Assembly: GCA_037954325.1 (NCBI GenBank)
Contig: JBBMNZ010000027.1
Location: forward strand, 4,505,501-4,569,500
Direction: 5' to 3'
Length of the DNA: 64,000 nucleotides
Origin: Fistularia commersonii
Lineage: Eukaryota; Chordata; Actinopteri; Syngnathiformes; Fistulariidae
In this document: positions 13,487 through 25,800 of the stretch, piece after piece
Numbering within the stretch: the first letter of the stretch is position 1
Layout: every line of letters begins with the position of its first letter
Translations under genes and position numbers: made by a program
The notes under the pieces: model-generated
What the model was told of the DNA's origin: nothing
Databases searched by the model: none
The model's input: the letters and a program-made list of their open reading frames with translations, nothing else

Positions 13487-15320
13487 ATGAGTACACAGAG
13501 ACTGCAGCGACTCAAGGGCCACATTCTTCCTGAAAATAAGGTGAGAAAAAAGGTTTACTCTATAATCCAAATGGGGTCTTTCCAGCATACTCCTTGATAC
13601 TGTGATCTGTACAACTTTGAAACCAATGTAATCACACTGGTCGTATTCATTTTTTGACAACTCAGCAACGCAGCGGCCGGAGCAATAAGAACGGCTCATT
13701 AATTCTAACTTCAAAACTTAGAAACTAATATTTTTTCAAAGTCTCGCTCCTTTGTACTGCAGTTCCCAGCAATGGCCGGCTCCCCCAGCCCTCTGACCAC
13801 CCATGTGCTGAATACCGGAATGGGTATCCCCGCGTCCAATATCGGCATCAGCCTGTATCGACAGGACCCCTTAGATGAAGCCTGGAGCTTGATTAAAACT
13901 GGGTAGGCTACCGTATTTGGTCTAAGACTAATTCACAAAGCATTTGATTGCTAAAAGCATGCTTGCATCAGGATCATAGAAATATTCAAAAGCTAGTCAA
14001 AGCATATTTTGATGGCAGCTGAGCTGATAAGGATTCAAGCATTGAATTGAAAATGTTAGAAATATCACATAACACTATATAAATAACATTTCACACATGT
14101 GGTGCACTTTGAACTAAGAATATAAACAGAGGCGATCAGAATAATTAATACCAGTTTGTATGAAATGCTCAAAATTACATAACGTTTGACATGTTCATGA
14201 ACCAACCAAGGAATATTTATCTTGATATGAAATCCTTTGTTTGGAACTTTTAATACTACAATTTTGTTGGACTATGTACTTCTTCAATACAGCCCCCAAG
14301 CATTTAAAATAATATCCCTAACCATCTTATGGCAGTATTGCAACAAACTTATCCTCCTCCTCTTGTCATTGGTTCTGAACATCTGGGGTCAAGTTCATTT
14401 TGGGAAACAAAGCACTTTAGTATGATCCTTCACACTGGAAGTTAAAACATAACTGTGTAAATTGATATATTTCATCTATTTCAGTAACAATTTCCTATTG
14501 CGTAGTATCCAAAACTGGAAACTGCTTTATCTTGCTAGATAAATTGTAATATACATCCATCCATCTTCTGCCGTTTATCCTGCACCCAGGGTTGCAAGGG
14601 ATGCTGGAGCCTCTCCCAGCTGTTATCGGGCGAGAGACAGGGTACACCCTGGACTGGTCTTCAGTCGGTCGCAGGGCCCCATATATATACAAACAACCAT
14701 TCACTCACTCATTTGGAGCAATATGTTCACAATGTTTTCCAATTAACCTGCATGTTAGGGAAAGAAGAACATGCAAACTCCACACAGAAAGGTCCCCTTG
14801 TCGGAAACGAACGAGCTGCTTCGTGCTCTGAGGCCAAAGAGCTAACCACTGCGTCACCCCGTATTGTTATTTTTTCTTTCTTTTGTCTCAACAGAACCAC
14901 AAATACTGATGGCCGTTGTCCAGAGCTTATCACAAAACAAATGTTTGTAGCTGGTGTGTATAAAATGCACTTTGAGACCGGTCCATACTGGGAGAGTTTA
15001 GGGGAGACCTGCTTTTACCCATATGTTGAGGTGAGAAATAATGAATGATATTATGTTACCATTCCCATTCTCCTGTTCTCCAACCTGTAATCTGTTATTT
15101 TTTGAAGTTACTATTACTTTTGATTCTAAATCTGTAAATCTGTTCTTATCTTACTTGGATACAGTATCTCAGTCTATATCAGCCTCACATGTACTTCCTT
15201 TGTTTTGTTTTTTTATTTGTTTTAATATAGATTGTCTTCACCATTAGTGACCCGGACCAAAAGTACCATGTTCCTCTGCTCCTGAGTCGTTTCTCTTACA
15301 GTACATACAGAGGGAGCTAG
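13487..15320 (+). CDS. urah: 5-hydroxyisourate hydrolase (transthyretin-like)
   Basis: Four coding exons: 13487-13540, 13763-13902, 14895-15030 and 15231-15320 (TAG 15318-15320), giving 139 aa, close to the zebrafish enzyme. It hydrolyses 5-hydroxyisourate made by urate oxidase, the second step of peroxisomal urate breakdown towards allantoin. Family marks: TTHVLN near the start of the fold (catalytic His), DGRCP (catalytic Arg), FETGPYW, GETCFYPYVE, YHVPLLLSRFSYSTYRGS with the C-terminal YRGS that separates HIU hydrolases from transthyretin. The N-terminus RLQRLKGHI (residues 5-13) fits the peroxisomal targeting signal 2 pattern RL-x5-H-hydrophobic. The first ATG has a weak context (C at -3, A at +4). 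A second in-frame ATG at 13772 has a strong one (G at -3, G at +4) and would remove the PTS2. All active-site motifs are present, so the gene looks functional. Confidence 0.95.
14555..14862. repeat. Teleost interspersed repeat, copy B (urah intron 2)
   Basis: It starts 'atccatccatcttctgccg' and carries 'gggtacaccctggactggtc', 'aacatgcaaactccacacag' and 'gctaaccactgcgtcacccc', all signature phrases of a very common fish repeat. It shares its layout with copy A at 2940-3252. Its right end is only 32 bp from the start of urah exon 3 (14895), so the branch point and pyrimidine tract of that acceptor sit at or just past the repeat edge. The family name is not certain to me. Confidence 0.75.
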
Positions 15321-18194
15321 AGATCATACAGTATCTGATGAAAAACCAAAGCAGCCTCTCCTCACCTTTTCCAATTTGCAATTCGCCTCATTTCCAGGAG
15401 CAGTTCTCTCAGCGCCATAAAAACAGTTACACATCCAGCTCAGACACACCACTGTCTTTACCAATGTTGATTTTCTTATCATAAGAAATAAACTATGTAA
15501 CTTTACACTATTATATTTGATGTTGACTTGGTTATTAATGACAGGATTGTGGGATTTCTAATTTTGCATGGAAACATCTAGACTTGACTGACAGAACAGT
15601 TTGAATGAACATGGAAGTTTGTGGATAGATGCCTTTTTTAAGTCCAGGATGATAGTCTTTTACAAATCCTTTTTACTGTGGTAGCAGAGTAGAACGCTCA
15701 AATTCAGATTAGGATAAGTACTCTGGAGTTTAATGAGGAGGAGGCAAGTATCGATGTGATGATTTGAGAGATGATGAATAGCAGTAAGTGGAGAAGCCTT
15801 TCCGCTAATTGTTGGCTGAAGAGGAAAAGCAAAGATGATGAGTTAAACTGAGTGAGCTCAGAACAGGAAAATTAAGATGAGAATCCAGAGGCAGAATTGC
15901 TGAATGTTGTGACAAGATGTGAAGTGGGGCTTGACCCATTTAAAGCCAACAAATTGTCAGGTGTATTTTAAGAAATGGAATTGCACAAATTCTGGGAATG
16001 TGAATCTACTAATGGGTCGTGTTAAGTAAAGGTGAGGGCAAAGGAAACAACAAGAGTGTGAAAATGGAGGAAGGCAAAGATTTAGTGACAACCGTGGCAT
16101 TATAGATCTCTAAAAAGAAAAACAGGGAAGAACCTGTTTAAATATCTGCAGTGGTGAGGGTGGGGGGCATTCGGTAATATTCAACATCAAAACAATTTCT
16201 TAAATGTATAAAATATGCATATATAATATAAAGGAGTATGCAATATCCCAAATATTACAAGATCTTTCAAACACATAGAGTTCAGTAATGCAGCAAGTCT
16301 CTGCAAAAAGGGAAAGACAGGACAAGATCTGCTAAATGTAAAATACAGCAAAGATAAGGAAAGCTGGGGGAGGAGAGCAGCCAAAATACTGCAACTGTGG
16401 ATGAAAACTTGAGGCACAAATCCAGCAGATTAACGTGCAGAAGCTGCCAAACCTGTTTAGATAGGAAAAGCAGCCTGGGGAGCTATTAAAAAAAAAGGAA
16501 CTGACAAGTGTAAATGTATTTAGAACAGTGTGATAAGCTAAATGAATCTGTTGACCTCTACAAGAAAGGTGAAATTAAATCTGACACTTAGATTATCCAG
16601 ATAATTTTCAGAGTACCAGTGCATCTGATCGTTGTAATCTAAAATGCTGATAATGAAAATGTGAGAACTAAAAAAATGCAATTTCAGTGTGCAAAAGAAT
16701 ATCAAAAACAATTATTCATAAATAAATAAGACTGAATACAACTGAAATTAGTGCAGGTGTGACTGAAAATGGACAGTGTAAAAAAATGTTTGTTGAAGGA
16801 TGAAAGCAGGGATTGTGCAGAAAAGCAATTTGGTTATGTATTCCATGAATTTGTGTAAATCAAACAGGACCAAGGAGAAAGAGAGGTCAAGGCGACACTA
16901 CATGATACATACAAGATTCACTACAAAGCATGTTTGTTGTCCAGGAGGTTTTGATTAAAAGGAAGAAATTAAAGGTATTGGATGGAATAACCTTGCAGAA
17001 CGCGAAGGACACGACAAACAAGCATTTAATGATCTGTGCTTTGCAGTGAACACACCATATTGCGGGGAGTAACATAACAGATGGTGAATTCATAGAAAAT
17101 GCGTTAAATAAAGGATGGGTTGAGTGTGCTTAAAGGCACATAAAATAAGGATAAATGTTGTTGCTGGAAAATAATTCTGTTCTTGATCCTGCATTGGTTT
17201 CCGGTAACTACATCCAATCTTCTGGATGGTAAATACTGATGCAATAGTGCAATAGTATGCAACAGGTAAAAGATACCAGAAAGAGGTTTCTATATTCTTA
17301 GTCAATCGAAACTAGATAAATAAACATGAGAGCTTATTGTGTATTCCTCCAAGCCTGTCGAAAAGCAGTAGAAATTGAAAAATAAATGTAAAGAGGCTCT
17401 GTGAAAATGAAAGGTGCATTTCAGTTTAACAGAGGAACAGAAATGACACAGTTCATAAAAGTCCTGGGATTAACAGGAAACACTAAGTATGCAACAACAA
17501 CAAAAAAAAAAAGATACTGATGGACTTGGCATTTCCCACTCAGGAACATGACTAATGCAAGTTTGGGGAGTGATTAAAAAGATGGAAAACGACAGAAAAG
17601 AAGAAATTATCTGTTTACATATAAAAATATCACAAAATGAACAAAAAGCTATGGTTATTGGTGCATTAGTTTTTTTATTAAAATATCTCAAACGCGGGGG
17701 GAGTAGCAGAAAGAAAATCTGAAAACTTGACTTTTTGGGAATTGTATGTATTGTAGCGAGTCACGAAAGTTTGGGTCTATGTTGATGCTTGTTTTCAGTG
17801 TGATTTTGGGGTTTGTTTGTTTTTTACCTGGAATTGAGCGAGAAGAGTCGTGGCTGTTGCAAACAACAGCTATCGCTTATTAAACGGACGTTTTACCGTC
17901 AACGAGGTGTTTTTCCTGAGTAAAACGATAAAGTCTTGAAAGTGATGAGAAGTGTGCAGTTGCGGGTGCTGTCCAGTAGGTGGCGGTAATGAGCCATGTT
18001 GGTTGAAGCCGCACCGAGACCGGACCAACCGCTCTGTGCTCGATATGTTTAGCCTGCGTCCATCCGGCTGCCGGCGGTGATTACTCTCCCCTAACAAGGC
18101 AGGGCCTTGTCCCTACTGTTGGAAGTTTGCATGCTTATTGTTATACTGTTTAAGCCCCTTTCAGTCGTTTGGAGCCCCATTACGGTCGTTAACC
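15321..18194. other. urah 3' UTR and AT-rich spacer up to the pdcd5 promoter
   Basis: After the urah poly(A) signal at 15487-15492 come about 2.3 kb of AT-rich DNA with only small, unconvincing open frames. Composition changes to CpG-rich from about 17,830 onward, marking the pdcd5 promoter. No other gene is recognised. Confidence 0.6.
15487..15492 (+). terminator. Poly(A) signal AATAAA, urah
   Basis: A canonical hexamer 167 bp past the urah stop codon, giving a short 3' UTR. It is the first one after the stop. Confidence 0.7.
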
Positions 18195-18340
18195 ATGGCG
18201 GACGAAGAACTGGAAGCAATTAGACGGCAAAGGATGGCGGAGCTTCAAGCAAAGCACGGGGTAAGGCTGAGGCAGGAGCGGGGAAGCGTGCTAGCAAACA
18301 CGCAAGAAGAAGCTCCAGCGTGAGCTACTAGCTAACTCTG
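17870..18340 (+). promoter_or_regulatory. CpG-rich, TATA-less promoter region of pdcd5
   Basis: A locally GC- and CpG-rich stretch in otherwise AT-rich DNA, covering the pdcd5 start codon. It contains a match to the CTCF core consensus at 17973-17986 (CCAGTAGGTGGCGG), then a YY1-like GCCATGTT at about 17992-17999. No TATA box is visible. This is typical of a housekeeping promoter. The extent is estimated by eye. Confidence 0.5.
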
Positions 18341-21256
18341 TGAAGCCGAATCAGTGGACTCAGCTCAACTCTGGCTCTCCTTTCACGGGCATTTATAGCT
18401 CACCAGCTCCATTTAACATGGATCGGTAACCAGCCGTAAACAGCAGCTGGGAGAGAGTCTGTCGTCAAAACAAAGGCTATAGCTAATCCTAGCACAGTTT
18501 ACCCAGGACAGGTCACACCCCTCTGAGGGATGTGCCTGGTTCTATTTTATCCCATTCATTATTTTGGCATTCGGGCCCCAAATCATAATCACATAATCAG
18601 ACAGATAACTACTTACTCAGCTTATTGAGAGGCCAGAACTGTTCCATTTAGTAACTATTTTCCTCCAGACTGTGACTGCATTGTGTATGGTGATAATATT
18701 GTTATAAATCAGTAACAAATGAGAAAGAGAATTCACACATATAAACAAGTCTCGGGTTATTACAATATGTTGTGTTGCAATACCTAAACTTAACCGCTCT
18801 CCTTTTTCTCAGCTTGGCAATTGTTAGTTCATTGGTGCTTGATTCAGTTGAAAAAGTGTGAAATGCCGTACCTATTTTTTAATTATTTCAAATGGTATTA
18901 GTCTCTATAACCCTCTATAAGCTTCTGTACCCAGAGCAAATATTATTTGATCTGTTGAAAGGGGTGAAGCAAAACTCAATTCTTATACTTAAAGAATCAT
19001 ATTTAGAAGAAGTTGGGAACTCCAAAACGGGAGTACTAAACTCTTCAGTACCATATGATGGTATTATTTGGTCTGAACGAGCTGGAATCTTTGTCTAATA
19101 TACACTGTGGATATTAAAATAGTAGTTTACCATTCTTGGTATTGATGATCTCAGTGATACCCAAATCGTCGCCAATATTATAAAGCTAATTTTGATCACT
19201 AGTAGAATGTCAGACCTGTAAACACTACCTGTGAAGGTCTGTTACTGTTACCATAGCCTGAGCAGAGCCTTCCTGTAATGGCTATTCATTATATAATTTC
19301 AGGACTCCTCAGGTAATCATCAAGAAGAGGCCAAACAAAGGTAAGTTTATGCTACATTTCAAAATCTCAAGTTAAAAATATCAGTTACTTTGTAATTATG
19401 TTGTATTCCTGGAGAATTGCATTCGTTCGTATGTATATATTTTTATACAGGCATGCGATATACAGAGTAGAATATGGGTGCTATGAATACTCTTATGGCG
19501 GTGACAAATATACTGTTTTCTGGTAGGAAACAATGTAATTATTTCTATCTGATTACAATCTATAGGAGGCCTATGTCTTTCCTATTTAATTTTTGTTTTT
19601 TGCCTGTTCTGCTGTTTTCAATCATTTATTTGACAGAGAAGCAGAGATGAGGAACTCCATATTGGCTCAGGTTCTAGACCAGTCTGCTCGTGCTAGATGT
19701 AAGTCTGATAACTTTATCCAGAGGAACTGCATTGCAAAACCAATCAACCGGCACTGATGTAAAGCGACAAACCAGCAAAGAAAACCACCCACATGAAAAA
19801 TGTGTTTTAGCATCCAAACAATCTTTGACAGAATTATACATGAAAAAAGCAAACATTTAAGTTGGTTGATGGATGGTATTATATATACTCAATGCTGTGT
19901 ATAAATAATTCTCTCTTTTCAGTGAGCAATCTTGCTTTGGTAAAACCAAGCAAGGCTGATGCTGTTGAGAAGTATCTCATTCAGATGGCTCGTATGGGAA
20001 GTTTAGGTGGAAAGGTGAGCAAATGTCAAGCCTGAAGTGTCCATGTTTAAAACACAAACCTTATTGTCATTCACAAAAGGGTCATGAGAGAACTGAAGGT
20101 TTACAATCTTTACAGTTAAACCTCGGCATGTCTTTTTGCCCAGTGCGATGCTAAATCGACAGCTGTTCAGTGGTTATGGCTTGTTTTATTCGCTATAGAT
20201 GTTCAGTCCATAGATATCATCTTGTGTCAAAGGTCCCAGGCTTCTGCTTAAAATAAAAGAATACAGAATACTAAAATAAAAGAGAATAGAAACAGCTGTT
20301 TGTGTGTTGAAGCGTACTTGGCATGCAAAGAAAGCTGCAGTCATAGTTGAATGGTGGCTCGTGACAGGTTTTATTACAACTTAAACTCAACGCCACATTT
20401 CTTCGCGAGCAAAGTATTTCACCTCTTTGACTCTGATGCTACATTGACAGAAAGATCTCATGAAACTCAAATACTGCTTTGAGTACAGGCAAAAATCTGA
20501 TTTCTACAGAATGTCATTCTGTGACCAGTGATGGGATTTATGGCTCGTTCAAGGGAGATGAGTGTTACAACTATCCCTTTCATGAGCCATTCAAAAGGTC
20601 TGCTTTCCGTTTTCTCACTAATGATAGAAAGGCTTGGATGAAATTCAAATGTAAAGAGAGGTCCCACAAATATAATTCCTTCTGCGTGTGGAATTAGATT
20701 AGCTGCACTCAATTACTCAATAGACTCGCAAGATGACCTGAGAGACATGGAAATGTGTACTCTCCTCCCCTTGTCTCTCACGCAGGAGTCTCTAGTCAGG
20801 GGCTTGTTCACCAGTCGAAGAGAACAGTTCTCGACATGGACTCTGAGCTCTTATTTCAAAATGCCACAGAAAAGAATTGCATAAATAAAGAATATAATGC
20901 CCTTACTGCCTGCAGATTTTTCCAGTTTGTTGAGAATAAAAACAAACCAGTGAGTTGAATGTGCTGAAAGTGGATAGAAATAAATCTGATAACTTTTTGT
21001 CAGTTTTTTATTTATTTATTTTATTTTATTTTTTTTTTACTGGCATTTTCTCTTTGTTAGATCACAGAATCCGGCTTGATCGAGATCTTACAGAAAGTTA
21101 GTCAGCAAACAGAAAAAAAGACAACAGTCACAGTAAGTAACCCAGACACACCACATACTTTTCAACTTGTGTTTGTCTCACTTTGTTCTATTATTGCGTG
21201 CTTTTCAGTTCAACCGACGGAGGGTGATGGATTCAGACGATGAGGACGACTATTAA
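18195..21256 (+). CDS. pdcd5: Programmed cell death protein 5
   Basis: Six coding exons: 18195-18260, 19303-19340, 19637-19698, 19923-20014, 21061-21132 and 21209-21256 (TAA 21254-21256). They total 125 aa, the same length as human PDCD5. The start MADEELEAIRRQR, the core [25 protein letters not shown], and the end FNRRRVMDSDDEDDY are almost identical to the mammalian protein. It is a small three-helix-bundle protein found in nucleus and cytoplasm. It is reported to bind the chaperonin CCT, p53 regulators and histone-modifying factors and to promote apoptosis (family knowledge). Exon 2 is the most divergent part. The start codon has a strong context (ACC before ATGG). No damage is seen. Confidence 0.97.
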
Positions 21257-22060
21257 CATTCAGATAAAACGTTGAAGTGCTCCAAAACAATGAAAGGAAG
21301 TGTCTCACTGAGACTGTGCCTGCAGTTTGTCCCTTGCCTTCTGGGATGCCACTCTTCTTTTGTATTTCAGAAAATTCCTTTGAAAAGGGAGAGACACGGA
21401 CCTGCAGTTGACAAAATCACATAAATGAGGGGTTGTAGAATAGGACGTATCAGATATTCTCTCTCTTTTCTGCTAAACATTTCAGTCTCACAACTGTAAA
21501 TATACACTGCTTGTGTTGGACCCCTGATAAAACATGGCACTGTAGGACTACCACAGTCCCTTCCAAATTATCTTTTAATTCTATTACAGTTAACATTTTT
21601 CAAGCGCACGAAACTAGACAAAATGCAAAAAGATGTTTGCCGATGGAAAGGAATTAGCATACATATATTTCCTCACACAGGGCCAGCATCCTTTCAGTCT
21701 TTGGTTGCTGCACTTTTCATGTGTCATAAAGGTTTACATAAGATTAGAAAAAAGCTTTATTCAAAAACATTGTATAAAGCTATTACAATTGCGTTATTCT
21801 AAGAATACGTGTTGTCACCCATATTACCCGAAAGCTAACAAGCCCAAAACACGTAAAAATAAATTTGTGAAACTGACTCTGATCCTTTCTTTTTTGAGTT
21901 GCTGCCTTGCAACAAGCCACTGTCTCAATTCCAAAACATTAAACCTTTTCAGTGTCATAGACAGCACCAGAAAGAGGTCAACCGTATCTGGAGCCAATGA
22001 GTCACTTTTAGTCAGATTACATTAAATCGTGACTCTTGGATTTTGATTCAATTCTAAAAA

Positions 22061-22105
22061 GAATAGATGAGAACAACTTTATTTATCCCGAAGGAAAGTG
22101 CACCA
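22061..22105 (-). repeat. Short non-LTR tail remnant
   Basis: 'actttatttatcccgaagg' is the reverse complement of the 'cttcgggattaataaagt' type 3' tail of common fish retroposons. A sense-strand relative is seen at about 31530-31551. Confidence 0.4.
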
Positions 22106-22589
22106 ATGAATTGCAACATTTGTCCAACATTAAAAAGAAGCATGAGGCATTACTTCAGCCATTTTACAGCCCTGTCAAATCATTGGCATTTCAAGTTTAA
22201 TGCTTGAGATATATATCTACTATTTGCTCAACTGGCATTACTGTTAGAACATCTGGACTACATAAGCCCCATGCTTACCCACAACAAGTCTTGGACAATT
22301 TATGTGTTCATATCAATTTCTATTGCAATTTTTGCAACAACTGAAGTCTCAAACCCTATGAATAGTATTTGTTCCAGCTGCATGAAATGAGACCTTGCAT
22401 GTATTCTCTAAATAAGCAAACACTGATCAGCTGTTGTAACATGCAAACAGGTGGCCAAGAAGACGCCGATTTTAACTAACATGTAGTTCAGGACACACTT
22501 TATCATAACGACTTGTTCTATTTTACTCTTATTGTTTTCCAGAGACTGATACAGTTTTCATTGTTGACATTCTTATTTGGTTTTCTCGC

Positions 22590-22760
22590 CCGCCTTCTTC
22601 ACTGCCGCTTCGTCACTGCCCCCGATTCGCATGAGCGTGGTCAGATGACTTCTCATTGGCTAGCCCGTATACTCGCCGTCTAAAGACCGGCTCTGATTGG
22701 TGAGCGGAGTCAACCACATGTTCCTCGGTCGCCAATCCGAAAAAGGGGGTAACGGCTAAG
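22590..22760 (+). promoter_or_regulatory. mvd: mvd promoter with three NF-Y (CCAAT) boxes
   Basis: CpG-rich DNA 115-290 bp before the mvd ATG holds ATTGG at 22655-22659, ATTGG at 22696-22700 and CCAAT at 22732-22736. NF-Y boxes close to sterol-response elements are the usual design of SREBP-2-driven cholesterol genes. I see only a loose SRE-like TCACTGCCCC at about 22613-22622, not a perfect one. Sterol control is therefore inference. Confidence 0.5.
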
Positions 22761-22875
22761 GGGGTATACTGGTTAGCTAGTGTAGTTCCCCAGGTGAAGT
22801 GGATATTTTGTTTTTAAAGTAAGCAGTATAGTAAGTCACTGTTTTTTAAGAATCGTGTTACTCTAATGTACTGCC

Positions 22876-25800
22876 ATGCCGGAGGCTAGTACAGACAAGA
22901 TGCATGTAGTTACATGTACCGCTCCGGTCAACATAGCTGTCATCAAGTACTGTGAGTATTTCACCCGCTGTTTTGTACTGCACTTCTTCCATAAAGCTGC
23001 TATTCGTCATAAAATTCTTCCTCAAAAAGGAATATTTAAGATTACTATGTTCAACAATAAACAGTTCGGGCACACAGCAAGTGTCAGGCTGTGGGGATAT
23101 TTATAGTGGCTGACAAGTACTATTCAAACGTACCGACAGATTCAGATGCTGTGACGCTGACCTGCATATTTGGAAACATGTTTGACAATTATGACCAGAT
23201 TGTTTGTTTTTGCTGATTTCGTTAGTGTGGATGAATTAAGCGTGGTTGTGCACAATTTCATGGGTATTTGTTCTTAACAAATTCTGGTTTTAAAATATTA
23301 TAGCCAGCAAGTTTTCTATAGGAAATGCATGTTTTAGTTTTGGTCCTCTGTAGCTTTCGATAGGATCAGTGTGAAAGAGTGCGCTAGCACCTCTTTTATC
23401 AGACGATTACATGTTAAACTATTTTTTCACTGCTGATCAGCGAATAAACATAGATGTCATATCGAATTATCTTCAATTTTCTTAGGGGGAAAGCGAAATG
23501 AAGAATTAATTCTACCCATTAACTCATCTTTGAGTGTCACACTCCATCAAGACCAGGTAACTTTACCCTACCCAATAGATTGGTCGAGTGATCCATTCAA
23601 AATTTTTGGTGAAAGTTTGCTTCCTTTTGGAGGGAAGTCTTGAACTATAATTGAATATTTTGATAAAATTGCAAATGAGACTTTCATTTGCATAAATATT
23701 TGTTGAATGCTGTTTGATACGTATGTTTATTGTCTCCCTTTCATTAGCTGAAAACCACTACGACAGTGGCTTCCAGCAATTCATTTCAAGAAGATCGAAT
23801 ATGGCTCAATGGCCAAGAGGAGGACATCACCCATCCCAGATTACAGTCTTGTCTAAAAGAACGTAAGCATTGTTGCTTGACTTTCTTCATAGCGTGCAAA
23901 AGAAGTTTATAAATAATGATCATTGTTGTCCTCATTTAGTTCGACGTCTAGCAAGGAAGAGACACAGTAACGACGCCAGATCCGATTTGACTGCTTTGTC
24001 TCACAAAGTACACATTTGCTCGGTTAATAACTTCCCTACCGCTGCTGGTCTTGCCTCCTCTGCGGCTGGTTTTGCCTGCCTGGGTGAGTTTTAGCAAGGA
24101 AAAGATCTTTTCCTTTTCCCTAATTGTTTCCTTGCTGCACAAAAAATTGACCTCCAAAAAGAATGCACCTTTTTACGTGTTCAAAATTACAAATAACATT
24201 TTTATGTAAAGTTTACATTTGCTTTATTTAGAAATGTTGCTTGTTTTTTATTCCAGTCTTTTTTTCCTCCACAGTTTACACGGTTGCTCAGGTGTTGGGT
24301 GTAGAAGGGGAATTGTCTGTGATCGCACGCCAAGGCTCGGGAAGTGCATGTCGAAGTATGTATGGGGGATTTGTCCAGTGGATCATGGGAAACCGGAGTG
24401 ACGGCAAAGACAGTCAGGCCCAGCAGGTGGAGCCAGACACTCATTGGCCAGACCTCAGAACACTTGTGCTGGTGGTGAGTGTGTGAATTTATATTTGGAT
24501 GAGAGATGCTGAGAGTGACGAAACAATGCAAACCCGCCTGACACAAGTTATTAATGTGTAGGAACATTCCGTGCTTTCTTTTTTTTTTCTTTCATATACT
24601 TATTAATATAATTGCTCATGTGTAATGCAAAGAAGGTTCTTTGTGCAATCTGACAATAGTTAGACACGTCAACTCTTGCACAATTCATATATTCGCTGCA
24701 GGTTAGTGCTGAACGAAAGCATGTTGGTAGCACATCTGGGATGCAAACTAGTGTACAGACGAGCTCCCTCTTGAAGGTAAGTTTTTTTTCTCTCTTTACT
24801 GTCAACACAGTCAAAGTGCAGATTTGTAAGATCAACTCCTTCTTACTTGTTCTGTATAAAACTTCTGTTTATAGCACCGGGCTGACTCTGTTGTACCGGG
24901 CCGCATGACAGACATGATCAGAGCTGTGCGCAACAAAGACTTTTCCACATTTGCCGAACTAACAATGAAGGACAGCAACCAATTCCATGCCACCTGCCTT
25001 GACACATACCCTCCCATCTTTTACCTCAACCATGTTTCTCATCAGGTCATCAACTTGGTGCATCAGTATAACAAGCACTATGGTGAGATTAGGGTGAGTG
25101 GGTCAACTTTAGAGGGAAGTCTACCAGACTGTGGGGAGTCTCCAGTATATAATTGCGGGGTTGGGGTTGGGCATTGGTTGAGAGAGTTTATATTAACACG
25201 AGTTGCAGAAATATGGTTGAATGGGATTTGATGTTGTTCCATGGTTTGAAAGCTCTTCTTGTGTCACACCCTCTCCCTCCAGGTGGCCTACACTTTTGAT
25301 GCAGGACCCAATGCTGTGATTTTCACTCTGCAGGATCATGTTGCTGAGTTTGTCCAAGTGGTTCAGCATTTCTTCCCATCCGAAGCTGAGGGAGGACTGT
25401 GAGTTATCAGTTCCTGGCTTTGGTATCTGTTAAATATTTGAATTATAAAGTCAGTCAATGACACCCAATGATAATATTGGTGATCATGTTCAATATTTGT
25501 ATTTATGTTAATTACATTTTTTTTCCTCCTTTCTCTGCAGACATATAAAGGGTCTCCCTGTCGACAGTGTTGCTCTATCAGAGAAGTTGAGGGAGGCTAT
25601 TTGTATAGAGCCCATTCCAGAAGGAATAAAATACATTATTAGCACAAAGGTACTGTCACTCAGCAGTCATTTGAACATATTCCCCTTATATTTAGCAGAT
25701 ATTGATGATGCTCTATGTTAATCTATAGGTGTCATGGTTTTGGTTTCACTGCTACTCAAGTGTGACATTTATGCACTGCTTCGCCTGACTATTTCAGCAT

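Larger units (their letters stand above)
21257..22875. other. pdcd5 3' UTR and mvd promoter spacer
   Basis: The pdcd5 3' UTR may extend to an AATAAA at 21858-21863. A short LINE/SINE-type tail ('actttatttatcccgaagg') lies at about 22061-22105. From about 22,580 the sequence turns CpG-rich with three CCAAT/ATTGG boxes and forms the mvd promoter. The open frame at 21633-22025 is not protein-like. Confidence 0.55.

Noticed and set aside
13158..13490. 110-aa frame on + overlapping the urah start
   Set aside because: Different frame from urah and no family likeness. Probably urah 5' UTR or spacer.
21633..22025. 130-aa frame on + after pdcd5
   Set aside because: AT-rich, low-quality composition, within the pdcd5 3' UTR area. 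No domain or splice partner.
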